From Bacteroidales bacterium UBA3696 (lineage in GTDB: Bacteria > Bacteroidota > Bacteroidia > Bacteroidales > Paludibacteraceae), in contig DFIN01000001.1 in NCBI GenBank assembly GCA_002372135.1, positions 8,327 through 72,326 on the forward strand: a stretch of DNA of 64,000 bases, given 5' to 3'. The translations under genes and the position numbers were made by a program. Shown piece by piece: positions 46,101 through 53,990 of this stretch (its first letter is position 1; each line of letters starts with the position of its first letter). The notes under the pieces were generated by a model. It made no database searches. It saw only the letters and a list, made by a program, of their open reading frames with translations, and was not told the DNA's origin.

Positions 46101-49100
46101 CCTATTCCTTCATCGCTCTGTCGAATGTGACACTGACAGTGAATTTTGTCGCTCCCACTACGAAACGCACGCTTACCTTCAATGTGTCGCCTGCCGGAAC
46201 AGGTACAGTGAACAACCTTGCGACTTTTGTCGGCAACTATGAGGACGGTCAGCATGTGCGTATTCCCGTGAAGGCTGCGGAGAACTACCGCTTCTCGCAT
46301 TGGTCGGACGATGAAAACAACACCGATCCGAATCGTATCTTCACTGCCACAGCCAATGCTACTTACACCGCAGTCTTCGAACCCGATGAAGCACAAGCCG
46401 CTGACGCACACATAGCACAGGCTGCCACTCGTGACACAACGAAGATTCTCTATCCGCTGCCCGTATTGACGAAGAACAATATGTTCTATACGCCGGTGGA
46501 TATGGGTACGGGTACCGCTTGGTGCGACTACAATGTGGGCGTTACCAATCCGACCAGTCCTAACGGATATTATTTCCTTTGGGGTGGAAATGCCAACAAG
46601 ACTTCCACCTATAAGACAACCACTTACACATCAGGAGCAGTTACAAATACCACAGAAGGCGGCGATTTGCCATACAACACCACTTACGATGCCGCTTTGT
46701 ATCAAATGGGTACAGGTTGGCGCGTACCGAGTAAAGAGCAGTGGGATGCCCTTGTGGATAAGTGCTCAACGGAAACAGAGAACACTTTTGTCAATCCTAC
46801 GGATGCTACTAAGTCCATCACCTTGCCTAAGGCGGGTTCGTATGCACCGAATACCACATCCAATTATAGCACGCTATCCAATAATCCTGCTTTAGCAGCC
46901 TATTGGAGTCGCACTTTGGCTCATAAAGACAATACGGCATACAATAGTCAGCCGTGGTGCTATCTTGACGGAGAAGTGAAGTATGGCGCGGATATACCTA
47001 TATCAGGTCGTCAAGGTTATGTCAGCTACGGTATGCCTGTCCGTGCCGTCTATCAACCTTCGTTCACGCCTTGCACGCTCACCGTGCGTTACACCAACGA
47101 TGAGGAAGTAACCCGCACCAATACCTATCTCTGCCAGCCCGGACAGCCCGTCCGCATCACAGCCATTCCGTCAGAAGGCTATGTCTTCAAGAAATGGAAC
47201 GACAACGATACGCACGCCGAGCGCACTATCTTCATCTCTGAAGATATGACCCTCACCGCCGAGTTCGAGGAAGCCAATGCAGGTTCCGCTCTGATTATCA
47301 CGCAGGTGAACAACGGCGAGTGGGGTAGTGTAACCGGCGGCGGCGAATATGATAAAGGTGCTGCCGTGACGCTGACCGCACAACCCGAAGAGCATTACCA
47401 CTTCGTTAAGTGGCAACTCAACGATGCGGACATAGTGGGCGGTGCCACGCTTAATTTCACCGCGACCGCTATCGCCACCTACAAGGCGTTCTTCGCCATT
47501 GACGAGCATACCCTCACCACAACCGCGACGAACGGAACGGTAACAGGCGGCGGTACCTACGACTACGGCACCACAGGCGTTACGCTAACTGCCACAGCCG
47601 ACGACCATTACCACTTCGTCAAATGGCAACTCAACGGCGAGGACATACCGGGCGAAGCCTCCCTCACGGTGGACGTAACTGCCGATGCAACTTATAATGC
47701 CGTCTTCGCTATCGACCGCCATACGCTTTCCGTCACCGCTACCAACGGAACGGCAACCGGCAGTGGCGAGTATGACTACGGCACCGTGGTAACGCTCGGC
47801 GTGACACCCGACGAACACTACCATTTCGTTTCGTGGTCGGACGACGGCGCACAGAGCCACAGCGTAACCGTAACCGCTGATGCCGAATACACGGCAACCT
47901 GCTCTATTGACCGCTTCACGCTGACCGTCAACGGCTCGAACGCCACTGTCACAGGTGCGGGCGAGTACGACTACAACACGCAGGTAACGGTTACCGTCTC
48001 GCCCGATATGGGCTATAACTTCGTCCGCTGGACCGACGGTGAGACCAACCCGTCGCGCATCGTAACAATGACGGAGAACAAGACGCTTGCTTATGAGACC
48101 GTTTATGTGCCTTCGTATGCGATTACGACCGTAGCCAACGGCGGTGTTATTTATCAGACAGCTGACCGCTACGAACAGCAGAACGGTCCGACTACCTATA
48201 GTTATATGAACGGTACGGTGCTGACCCTTGAGGTGGCTGCTTCCTTCGGCTATGCGTTCACGGGCTGGTCAGATGGCAACAGCGACAACCCGCGTGTCGT
48301 AACCGTGACGGAGGCAAAGACCTACACCGCCGAGTTCGACGAGCAGACGCATATCGTGTTCCATAAGACCACGGGTGTATTGGACTTCCCGACCTATGCG
48401 AAGAACACGTTTGCCGTTATAGGCGAGACAGACGATGTGACGTTCCGTCTGTACTTCAATACGGCTATCAGCACCAACAAGACCGACTACCTGTCGAACC
48501 TCTCGCTCGATGCTTCGCAGTCGTATATTCAACCTACGGTAGGAGCTAAACGCACCATCGCTTCCGCGACCGTAGCGAATGTAGAATACTTCGGAAATCA
48601 GATTCGTGCGGCACACCTTACGGCAATGCTGACTGACACGGAAGGCAGAACATACGATGTGGATATCTATACCAATGAGATGATTAACTATGCCACCTAT
48701 CAAGAAGATTATACGTATAAGTATTATTCGTCTTATTTGTCCACAGAGTCAAGTTGGGTAAGCGGTCGCACGCTATTCAAGGCAGGTGAAGAAAACAACT
48801 TCCCGCTGAATATAGTCAATGCCAACTACCATACCTTGGGTTATTGGTACAGCATTGCAGGTTCGTCCGCATACGATATTATCAATATCAAGTTGCAGTT
48901 TATAACGGACGAAAGCAAGCCCGGTGTTGTGCCGACAGGAGTTTATCCTATCAATAGCACGCAACAACCCGGTACGGCTTTCATTGGTGTGATACCGTCT
49001 AACTACATAGAGCGTCAAACCAATAACAATGCATTGAACTATGGCTGTGTAGTCTTCCGGGATTACCACGACCAAAGCACCTATGTGCGTACAACAGACA

Positions 49101-51757
49101 ACTGGACGCTGCGCGGCGGATATATTGAGGTAGTCAATGTGGACGAACAGTACTATGTTCACGTTCACGCCACTGCTGACGCTTATCGCACCAACGGAGA
49201 AGCCGCCAATACATTGTTAGACTTCACTTTGGGTGGTAGCGGCAATAATGACGTGCCGCAACCTGTTGCCATTACGCTTTCCGCACAAACCGTAGGTGGC
49301 GAGGCACTGACCGATGCCGTTACGGCTACCCTTGCAGGCGCAAGCAACTGGACGGATGTCGAGATAGGTCAAGGCAGTCACACTTTCTTTAGCGGCAATA
49401 CGCTCAACCTGACCGCCGCCAAACCCGGCTATGTGTTCAGCCATTGGACCGTAAACGGCATCACCGTGGCGGGCGAGGATTACACCTACGCTTATACGGT
49501 AGGCGCAGCCGATGCCGCCATCGTAGCCGTCTTCGAGTTGGATACCCGTCCGTTCTACACCATCGCTGCCGAGACAGGCGGTCGCGGTACGGCAACGCTC
49601 ACGGCAGACGGCTACAAGCCGCAGACCGGCAGCGGCTATTATGCCGAGAACACCAACGTAACGATAACCGTTGCAGCCGGTACGGGGGCTACCTTCCTCG
49701 GCTGGGACGACAATAACGACGGCACGGTTGACAACACGCAGAACCCGCGCACCGTTACCGCTACGGCAGACAAGACCTATACGGCAGTCTTCGGTCTCGA
49801 ATCGGCTGACCAAGCAGTCAATGTCTATCAGGCGGCTGCGGCAGACACCACCAAGATTCTCTATAACCTCGACCCGAAGACAGGTGCTGACGGACTGACC
49901 TACCAACCCGTGGATATGGGTTACGGCGTGGCTTGGGCAGACCGCAATGTGGGTGCAAATCAGCCGACCAATGTAGGTAAGTATTTCTATTGGGGCGATA
50001 CCGAAGGACATACGTCGTTTAATGCCTATCAGGCTTTGAACACGAGTAGTTATACTTCGGGTACGACCTTGACACCTGATTTGGATGCTGCCACGCAACA
50101 GATAGGAACGGCTTGGCGTATGCCGACAGATGAAGAGTGGCTCGATTTGAGAAAAAACACCACCCAATCGGCTGATCACGGTACATTTATGAATAAAACC
50201 TATGCAGGAAATACCATTTATTTGCCCGCGAGCGGATTCTATGGTACAACGTATAGGAATTTGTATCTATATGGCGATGAGGGTCCGTGGACTTCTAAAT
50301 TATTTACTAACTACCGTTTCTATTGGTCAAGTGTTTATTTCGTGCAGAATGCTTCTAATGGTCTTGCTTTCCCATATACGTTTGAAGATGTCGAAGCCGA
50401 TGCTAACAACTACTATCATGTCAATACAAACGTAACGCTCAACAGCACATCCTACGGCTTCTTCGACTGTTTCGGTATGCCTGTCCGCGCTATCTACGAA
50501 CCTGAATATCCGACTTATACGCTGACTATCAAGGTTGGCGGGCAGCAGTACAAGTACATCTGCCAAGCCGGTCAGAACATCACTGTAACCGCCAATGCCA
50601 CCACTGAAGGTTATGTCTTCGACGAATGGAAGATGGAAGACGGTACCACCACCGATGAGACGGATACCCACCTTGCTACCCGCACGTTCACGATGACCGG
50701 TAACATCACCCGCACTGCCACCTTCAAGGAGGGGCAGTCAACCTTCACCGTTACATGGAAGAACGCAGACGGTACGACCCTCGAAACGGATGAACAGGTA
50801 GAAGCAGGTGCTACGCCTGCTTACGATGGCGAAACACCCGCTAAGGTGTCCGACGAGACGTATTACTACACCTTCGTAGGTTGGACCGATGGAGTTACCG
50901 ACTATGCCGCTGACGAGGCTCTGCCTGCCGTAACCGGCGATGTTACCTATACAGCCCGTTTCCAAGCCTACTTACGTGAACTCCTGCTCTTGGATTCGGA
51001 GGATGCAGACTATTACGACAATATCCGTCTGCTGAACGGTCAGCACTTCGAGCAAATCACCTATCGTCGCTCCGTGGCATACACCAAGGACGACAACGGC
51101 AATGCACGTTGGTACACGCTCACCCTGCCTTTCAATGCAGACCAAAGCCAATTAGCAACCAACGGGCTGCTCCGCAAGGTCTATGAATACCGCTATGCCG
51201 AAGGTTCGGCGGACGAGAACGACCATGTTACCTTCCACTTCCGCGCTGCCACCTCTATCATAGCCGGACGTGGTTATCTGGTCAAAGCCACTTCGCTTAT
51301 GCCTACCGACTATGCCTTCGCGGATGTTACACTCGATACGGGTAAGGATACAGAAACGGATGTCAATAAACTCAAATACAATTCCGCTAACGCTTACAAA
51401 GAGAGTGGCGATATAGCCATCGTGGGTGTATTGCGCCACGGCACATTGAGTCAAGACGGACGCAAAGTGATGGGCTTGGCAAACAATAAGATTTGGTATC
51501 CGCACACGAATGGTAACCCCATGCCTGCTTACCGCGCGTACTTCTACAACCCCAATGCTACCAAGAATATACCTCGTGTACGCATTGTAGTAGAGGGTGA
51601 AGGAGAGACCGAGTTGGAAGTAGTGGATGGCGAACTCTATGATGCAGGCGGGGACGACCGCGCTCCCGGCAACAATGTGCGCAAGTACATGGAGAACGGC
51701 ATTCTTATCATTGAGCGCAACGGCGAACGCTTCAACGCACAAGGAAAGAGGCTATAG
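40184..51757 (+). CDS. Giant secreted repeat protein (BspA-like, InlB-like and FISUMP domains)
   Basis: 3857 residues, start ATG 40184 (MKKFFSFCLVIAAVFLTLSP, signal peptide); the in-frame ATG at 40142 overlaps the terminator. Order: an N-terminal BspA-like region (about residues 100-290, units such as LLLPADYLTPHCYESMF and ILPAEELVPHCYEHMF); a Listeria-Bacteroides repeat (about 370-450, ending GCTFLGWYTAPSGG); then many divergent InlB B-repeats (pattern GGYVTLTADGY, VTLTATPN, FVKWTDNDSDNP) interleaved with five FISUMP-type domains starting near 768, 1142, 1720, 2104 and 3240 (PVDMGxGVAWAxxNxGA ... WRMPxxxE ... MPVRAVY). The C-terminus is RKYMENGILIIERNGERFN, shared with the broken gene at 12067. 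Probably a cell-surface adhesin. No cysteine-protease or glycosidase motif seen. Confidence 0.88.
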   Translation: MKKFFSFCLVIAAVFLTLSPQIARAQLNEYFSIRSTWSGATTTITFNGSVSVDLWYSTDKSNWTQITETTNIPTYNKTYFKGNNPTGFSTSTTDFVQFLAGGTSQVYYLEGNIMSLINGNDFATNYSTIPSDYCFYSLFTNKAGLSSGYTETNWYAGDLLLPADYLTPHCYESMFERTYVKTQPQLPAQHLAEYCYHKMYYTSMSLDMRTSYPATPIEYILPAEELVPHCYEHMFGIYNNNPTIYQYVTIMATSLQDRRGEDIENCLKEMFYYGVALSSTSGKYTKYFVQLFFTNWGDVSKTTCPTYNWFGGNYNCSGNYFFYDANLSWSVSNIKLGYSGIKSQFPNGAYSCETNNCTSFWVPEDYNYLTFDCKTNGGTWEADDDYNTDLRRVVRAGYTAKTVPAAPHKLGCTFLGWYTAPSGGTKVDNATILSQTTAQTYYAQFIPNDVDYTITIANGEHGHVVVTRNNEPTATYTTTSSVHNMSELTITAVPDAGYRFKAWTGDAATIKTAEDNGTTYYLVNDITVGATFEADECTVTINTPASNGTLAASDGTNNYASGNTYTFNRQLDLNKVLTFTATPATHRLFTGFTVTGAELSNITAAHTPYQYDDVVTAQYTITASTPDEVTVDATFVKPTYTVSTSITGKNGGYVTLTADGYADQTGSGTYDIDTRVTLTATPNNAMFKFVKWTDNDSDNPVRVITALTSDIALSAEFDLEGELWSAPATVDVYSSGVTPTCTSTITTSNYRILYNLDPVKGSDNITYTPVDMGAGVAWADKNIGATDPTKAGSYFYWGGTKAYGEEGYTTVSSSNYYKGVADMTATTSTAVAAQYPLPTEADAATQKMGGQWRMPTYYEMNNLISSTYTSSAQVNYNYTVTNKYYTDDKIFIPAGGRYETTLSKGAAYLWTSTVAGKNGASSKPWVYYNHAMRGNVTTTGNSVAYYALPVRAVYVPSFETCTLQVLVYWASTLKWTYNYICEVGQTVTIRQHPAASGYKLSAWRENTYSGTELSTDNSYTVTLTGNQTIAAHYISATTYQLTTKASPLKGGTVDGGGYYPTGTSVTLTATPNANYRFVRWSDGNTDNPRTYTTTNAAVTLTAEFEGYVTGVTSSTANVDVFAYTANTNCYKILYDLPSEVNGYRPVDMGNGVAWANKNLGAADSTASGNYYVWGTTSPFTSVATGTYYAGAMDIPLTTSTTLSAQYALPADSDAATVNMGERWRMPNYAEIYYLANPNGATEAGAAATGFTYTNKLSGEKLFIPAAGYHNKVGNTPSSTPTSGTYFWGSTVGKFNANGYQCVASCYQSGGALYNNTTYGYVYYAMPVRAVYVPPFETCTLKVTVTGLNQVGNGTSTYYYYYICEVGQRIRITAQPHSVGSTGFTYAFTQWTDDDNSSAVVGTDPTLDFVIAGNTNYTATFASTTNFSTIHALPQPRSGGYVYGVGRYKNGVTTRLHAVPEEGWTFVRWEDNNSTNPYREITVNGDASYNAVFTSAVPAAASAHKYVNVWHEATTTTTETLYDGSPLETCTLTVKTYQSNSAKATYNFVCEKGQTVTVSAFTNTANYSLLHWTNLEYDIMSYDPTVELVVTEDITYIATFYTTRATTRTLTLDCTPREGAIFDGAIKGNTNHIGVYEDGQVTKLVCHPNPHYRFLYWDDDHSLTDTARIVTVTEDRTYTAVLEMDYDLTTVHSEDAFAQVYQGGTYQGTYLRYALPGYDANGYRPVDVGVGVAWANKNIGAADSTKAGDYFVWGLTTPATTVSSSGTNYWTGVTSMSSTLTSSNTAVQYPLPAANDAATQIMGERWRMATYQEIYNLANVTGSGSTEEGQASAGFRYTNKEDNSQFIFIPAAGCKKTSGTETVTTGTTHFWGSTVKSVSAASSQPTYYLNGGCSAGSTTYYAWNAMPIRAVYVPPFQTCSVTVKTPTNQYMYICEVGQRITITAFYGAATATSQNYRVRDWIDQNNVIVSTDQTYSFIALSNVTLTVNFVAPTTKRTLTFNVSPAGTGTVNNLATFVGNYEDGQHVRIPVKAAENYRFSHWSDDENNTDPNRIFTATANATYTAVFEPDEAQAADAHIAQAATRDTTKILYPLPVLTKNNMFYTPVDMGTGTAWCDYNVGVTNPTSPNGYYFLWGGNANKTSTYKTTTYTSGAVTNTTEGGDLPYNTTYDAALYQMGTGWRVPSKEQWDALVDKCSTETENTFVNPTDATKSITLPKAGSYAPNTTSNYSTLSNNPALAAYWSRTLAHKDNTAYNSQPWCYLDGEVKYGADIPISGRQGYVSYGMPVRAVYQPSFTPCTLTVRYTNDEEVTRTNTYLCQPGQPVRITAIPSEGYVFKKWNDNDTHAERTIFISEDMTLTAEFEEANAGSALIITQVNNGEWGSVTGGGEYDKGAAVTLTAQPEEHYHFVKWQLNDADIVGGATLNFTATAIATYKAFFAIDEHTLTTTATNGTVTGGGTYDYGTTGVTLTATADDHYHFVKWQLNGEDIPGEASLTVDVTADATYNAVFAIDRHTLSVTATNGTATGSGEYDYGTVVTLGVTPDEHYHFVSWSDDGAQSHSVTVTADAEYTATCSIDRFTLTVNGSNATVTGAGEYDYNTQVTVTVSPDMGYNFVRWTDGETNPSRIVTMTENKTLAYETVYVPSYAITTVANGGVIYQTADRYEQQNGPTTYSYMNGTVLTLEVAASFGYAFTGWSDGNSDNPRVVTVTEAKTYTAEFDEQTHIVFHKTTGVLDFPTYAKNTFAVIGETDDVTFRLYFNTAISTNKTDYLSNLSLDASQSYIQPTVGAKRTIASATVANVEYFGNQIRAAHLTAMLTDTEGRTYDVDIYTNEMINYATYQEDYTYKYYSSYLSTESSWVSGRTLFKAGEENNFPLNIVNANYHTLGYWYSIAGSSAYDIINIKLQFITDESKPGVVPTGVYPINSTQQPGTAFIGVIPSNYIERQTNNNALNYGCVVFRDYHDQSTYVRTTDNWTLRGGYIEVVNVDEQYYVHVHATADAYRTNGEAANTLLDFTLGGSGNNDVPQPVAITLSAQTVGGEALTDAVTATLAGASNWTDVEIGQGSHTFFSGNTLNLTAAKPGYVFSHWTVNGITVAGEDYTYAYTVGAADAAIVAVFELDTRPFYTIAAETGGRGTATLTADGYKPQTGSGYYAENTNVTITVAAGTGATFLGWDDNNDGTVDNTQNPRTVTATADKTYTAVFGLESADQAVNVYQAAAADTTKILYNLDPKTGADGLTYQPVDMGYGVAWADRNVGANQPTNVGKYFYWGDTEGHTSFNAYQALNTSSYTSGTTLTPDLDAATQQIGTAWRMPTDEEWLDLRKNTTQSADHGTFMNKTYAGNTIYLPASGFYGTTYRNLYLYGDEGPWTSKLFTNYRFYWSSVYFVQNASNGLAFPYTFEDVEADANNYYHVNTNVTLNSTSYGFFDCFGMPVRAIYEPEYPTYTLTIKVGGQQYKYICQAGQNITVTANATTEGYVFDEWKMEDGTTTDETDTHLATRTFTMTGNITRTATFKEGQSTFTVTWKNADGTTLETDEQVEAGATPAYDGETPAKVSDETYYYTFVGWTDGVTDYAADEALPAVTGDVTYTARFQAYLRELLLLDSEDADYYDNIRLLNGQHFEQITYRRSVAYTKDDNGNARWYTLTLPFNADQSQLATNGLLRKVYEYRYAEGSADENDHVTFHFRAATSIIAGRGYLVKATSLMPTDYAFADVTLDTGKDTETDVNKLKYNSANAYKESGDIAIVGVLRHGTLSQDGRKVMGLANNKIWYPHTNGNPMPAYRAYFYNPNATKNIPRVRIVVEGEGETELEVVDGELYDAGGDDRAPGNNVRKYMENGILIIERNGERFNAQGKRL

Positions 51758-51831
51758 AAGTAAGAGGTTAGACCACTGCGTTGTTAGAAGTAAGAACCTA
51801 ACCTCTAACAGCGTAGCGGTCTATCTAAAAG

Positions 51832-51864
51832 GAGAGTGTGCCAAGATTGGCACACTCTCTTTTT
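51832..51864 (+). terminator. Intrinsic terminator of the giant gene
   Basis: Stem GAGAGTGTGCC with GGCACACTCTC around a short loop, followed by TTTTT at 51860-51864. 75 bases after the stop codon. Confidence 0.85.
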
Positions 51865-51896
51865 AGATATTCCGTTTTTATTACCCTAATATCTGA

Positions 51897-52034
51897 TTAA
51901 AACAAGTCCTCGGTATTTGCCGCGTGATAAACCTTGCCGTTTCTCGCATCTTCAATGGCTTTCAATGTTTCTGCATTAGGCACATCAACAGCTGTATCAT
52001 TGATAATCTTTATTTTTTTGATGGAACGAATCAT
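51897..52034 (-). CDS. Short orphan antitoxin-like protein
   Basis: 45 residues from ATG 52034 (MIRSIKKIKIINDTAVDVP). The stretch NAETLKAIEDARNGKVYHA followed by EDLF resembles the C-terminal part of RelB/Phd-type antitoxins, the part that grips the toxin. The DNA-binding N-terminus and any toxin partner are missing. It starts 31 bases after the tRNA-Gly gene on the same strand and has no visible promoter of its own. The frame stays open through the tRNA, but that part is not protein. Could be a remnant or a free-standing anti-toxin fragment. Confidence 0.5.
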   Translation of the reverse strand: MIRSIKKIKIINDTAVDVPNAETLKAIEDARNGKVYHAANTEDLF

Positions 52035-52064
52035 TTCAACAAGATTAATATTTACAAAAAAAAG

Positions 52065-52135
52065 AGCGGCATAAGGGAGTCGAACCCTCCTCCTCAGCTT
52101 GGGAAGCTGATGCACTACCGATGTGCTAATGCCGC
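52065..52135 (-). tRNA. tRNA-Gly (anticodon CCC)
   Basis: Cloverleaf on the minus strand: acceptor GCGGCAT/ATGCCGC, D-stem GCAC/GTGC, anticodon stem TCAGC/GCTGA with loop TTCCCAA (anticodon CCC), T-stem GAGGG/CCCTT with loop TTCGACT. 71 bases, no encoded CCA. Followed by a run of eight T. Promoter at 52160-52167. Confidence 0.92.
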
Positions 52136-52159
52136 AATTATTCGTTATCAAATACGGCG

Positions 52160-52167
52160 CAAAAGTA
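52160..52167 (-). promoter_or_regulatory. Promoter -7 box TACTTTTG of tRNA-Gly
   Basis: Minus-strand TACTTTTG with TTTG 20 bases upstream, about 25 bases before the tRNA 5' end. Confidence 0.7.
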
Positions 52168-52229
52168 GAGCAATTAGCTGGGTGTAGCAAATTTTTTGCA
52201 AAAAACTTGGCATTTTTCTTGCAACCCGC

Positions 52230-52237
52230 TACTTTTG
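52230..52237 (+). promoter_or_regulatory. Promoter -7 box TACTTTTG of the rRNA/tRNA methyltransferase gene
   Basis: TACTTTTG with TTG 20 bases upstream and ATG 28 bases downstream (52265). Confidence 0.6.
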
Positions 52238-52264
52238 CCCGCGTTTTAATCGGTTGAATAGCCT

Positions 52265-53053
52265 ATGACACCTTTCTTGCAAGAGATGCCGCTGACCCGC
52301 GCGGAAAGCAAATGGATCAGTAGGTTGCGACAGAAGAAATACCGCGACGAAACAGGCTGCTTTATGGCGGAGGGACGTAAGTGTATCGAAGAGTTAGCGG
52401 CAGGATTTGACGGACGTTTGTTGGTTGTTCGCGACCAAGCCCCCGACTTAGAAGGATTTGCGTCGCTCAGACAAGTAACCGCCAGGCAGATGGCTGAACT
52501 CTCGTTGCTGACCACCCCTACCGACTACCTCGCTGTGTTTCTGTCCGCACCTGTCCGCCGTGCGGAAAACACGGATTCGCTGATTCTGGCGTTGGATGGG
52601 GTGCAAGACCCCGGCAACATGGGCACTATTCTGCGCACTTGCGACTGGATGGGGGTAAGTCAAGTGCTTTGTTCCCGCCAGACAGCCGACTGTTTTGCTC
52701 CCAAAGTGGTGCAAGCCACCATGGGAGCCCTCGCGCACCTTACCGTCACCTATACCGACCTGCCCGAAACACTCTGCCAACTTCGCTCCGAACAAGGATA
52801 TGCTGTGTTGGGTACCACCCTTGAAGGGCACGATATCTACCAATCTGCCGCCTTGGCAGATGCCGAGAAAGTCGTATTGGTTATGGGTAACGAAGGTAAT
52901 GGACTGACGCCTGCAGTTCGTCAATGCCTTGACGAGCAACTGTTCCTGCCCGCCTACGGAGTCAGCCATGTGGAGAGCCTCAATGTAGCCGTGGCTACAG
53001 CGTGGGTGTTGGCAGAATATCGCCGAATCCATTCGTCTGCTATCACTCTTTAG
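52265..53053 (+). CDS. TrmH/SpoU-family RNA 2'-O-methyltransferase
   Basis: 262 residues. N-terminal substrate-binding part (LRQKKYRDETGCFMAEGRKCIEEL, here split) resembles the L7Ae-like SpoU_sub_bind domain; the SPOUT catalytic domain has motif 1 LDGVQDPGNMGTILRT (about residues 110-125), motif 2 VLVMGNEGNGLTP (about 200) and motif 3 SHVESLNVAVATAW (about 237). Methylates ribose in rRNA or tRNA using SAM; the target base cannot be told from sequence. Upstream of nadD by 12 bases. Confidence 0.9.
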   Translation: MTPFLQEMPLTRAESKWISRLRQKKYRDETGCFMAEGRKCIEELAAGFDGRLLVVRDQAPDLEGFASLRQVTARQMAELSLLTTPTDYLAVFLSAPVRRAENTDSLILALDGVQDPGNMGTILRTCDWMGVSQVLCSRQTADCFAPKVVQATMGALAHLTVTYTDLPETLCQLRSEQGYAVLGTTLEGHDIYQSAALADAEKVVLVMGNEGNGLTPAVRQCLDEQLFLPAYGVSHVESLNVAVATAWVLAEYRRIHSSAITL

Positions 53054-53065
53054 ACTGCTTGTATG

Positions 53066-53650
53066 ATGAAGATAGGTATTTACGGCGGTTCGTTTAATCC
53101 CATTCATTTCGGACACATCGGATTGGCAGTGTGGACCCTGACCCATACTGACTTGGACGAACTATGGCTGATGGTTACTCCGTCCAATCCCCTCAAAGAT
53201 GCCGAGATGTTGCAAGCCAACGAGCAGCAACGCCTCCGTGCAGCACGGCATACCGTTGAGCAAGTAAATGAGCAGTATGCCGGCGAATTGAACGGCAAAC
53301 GGCTGCGGGTCAGCGATTGGGAGTTCCATCTTCCCCGTCCGTCCTATACGGCACAAACGCTGCGTACACTCATGCAGCAATTCCCCGAACACGCTTTTAC
53401 GCTCCTTATCGGCGAAGATAATTGGCAACTCTTCCCACGGTGGCGGGAATGGCAATGGATCGTGCAGCATGTGCCCATCCTTGTTTATCCCCGCCATACC
53501 TCTGCTTTATCTTCTGATAATAATCCCGTTTCTACGGCAGAGTCAAAGGAATTTCTTCCTGAAAGCGCCTCCGTGATATTCCTAAAAGATGCACCTTATT
53601 TCGATATAAGCAGTACGCAACTACGCGCTGAGGCAGAAAAAACGACTTAA
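53066..53650 (+). CDS. nadD: Nicotinate-nucleotide adenylyltransferase
   Basis: 194 residues from ATG 53066 (MKIGIYGGSFNPIHFGHIGLA); the ATG at 53063 is an alternative. Nucleotidyltransferase motif GGSFNPIHFGH and C-terminal ISSTQLR (ISSTxLR) are both seen, with WLMVTPSNPLKD between. Converts NaMN to deamido-NAD in NAD synthesis. Confidence 0.94.
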   Translation: MKIGIYGGSFNPIHFGHIGLAVWTLTHTDLDELWLMVTPSNPLKDAEMLQANEQQRLRAARHTVEQVNEQYAGELNGKRLRVSDWEFHLPRPSYTAQTLRTLMQQFPEHAFTLLIGEDNWQLFPRWREWQWIVQHVPILVYPRHTSALSSDNNPVSTAESKEFLPESASVIFLKDAPYFDISSTQLRAEAEKTT

Positions 53651-53661
53651 CCGAAAATAAA

Positions 53662-53693
53662 TTTGCATACCCGCTGAAAAGACTCTACTTTTG
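53662..53693 (+). promoter_or_regulatory. Promoter TTTG-N20-TACTTTTG
   Basis: TTTG at 53662-53665, TACTTTTG at 53686-53693; about 50 bases before ATG 53742. Confidence 0.7.
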
Positions 53694-53741
53694 CCGCCGC
53701 TTTTCAAAAAGGCATATTAACTTCAAAAGAAACACGTATAA

Positions 53742-53990
53742 ATGACCAGAACCACTTTTAATCGTTTGCGGGAGGTGAAAGATGCGCTTCCGCACGGTAG
53801 TTCGGCTGTGATTGCTGCCGAACTGGGTATCACAGCCGATGATGTAAGAGACTTCTTTCGGGGTACGGCAACGCCCGAAACAGGCTATCACATTGAGTCC
53901 GGACCGGACGGAGGCATTGTTGTAATGGAGAATACACGAATCTTAGAGGTCGCCCTACGCCTTGCATGGGAACAGAAAAATGGATTGTAA
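53742..53990 (+). CDS. Small protein with helix-turn-helix-like segment
   Basis: 82 residues. The middle (SSAVIAAELGITADDVRDFF, about residues 20-39) looks like a helix-turn-helix; the rest (GYHIESGPDGGIVVME) may form a small beta unit. Not recognised as a named family. It overlaps the next gene by 11 bases and has a good promoter, so it is probably a genuine gene and could regulate its partner. Confidence 0.65.
   Translation: MTRTTFNRLREVKDALPHGSSAVIAAELGITADDVRDFFRGTATPETGYHIESGPDGGIVVMENTRILEVALRLAWEQKNGL

Noticed and set aside
52035..52190. N-terminal extension of the antitoxin-like ORF
   Set aside because: It is the tRNA-Gly gene and its flank read as protein.
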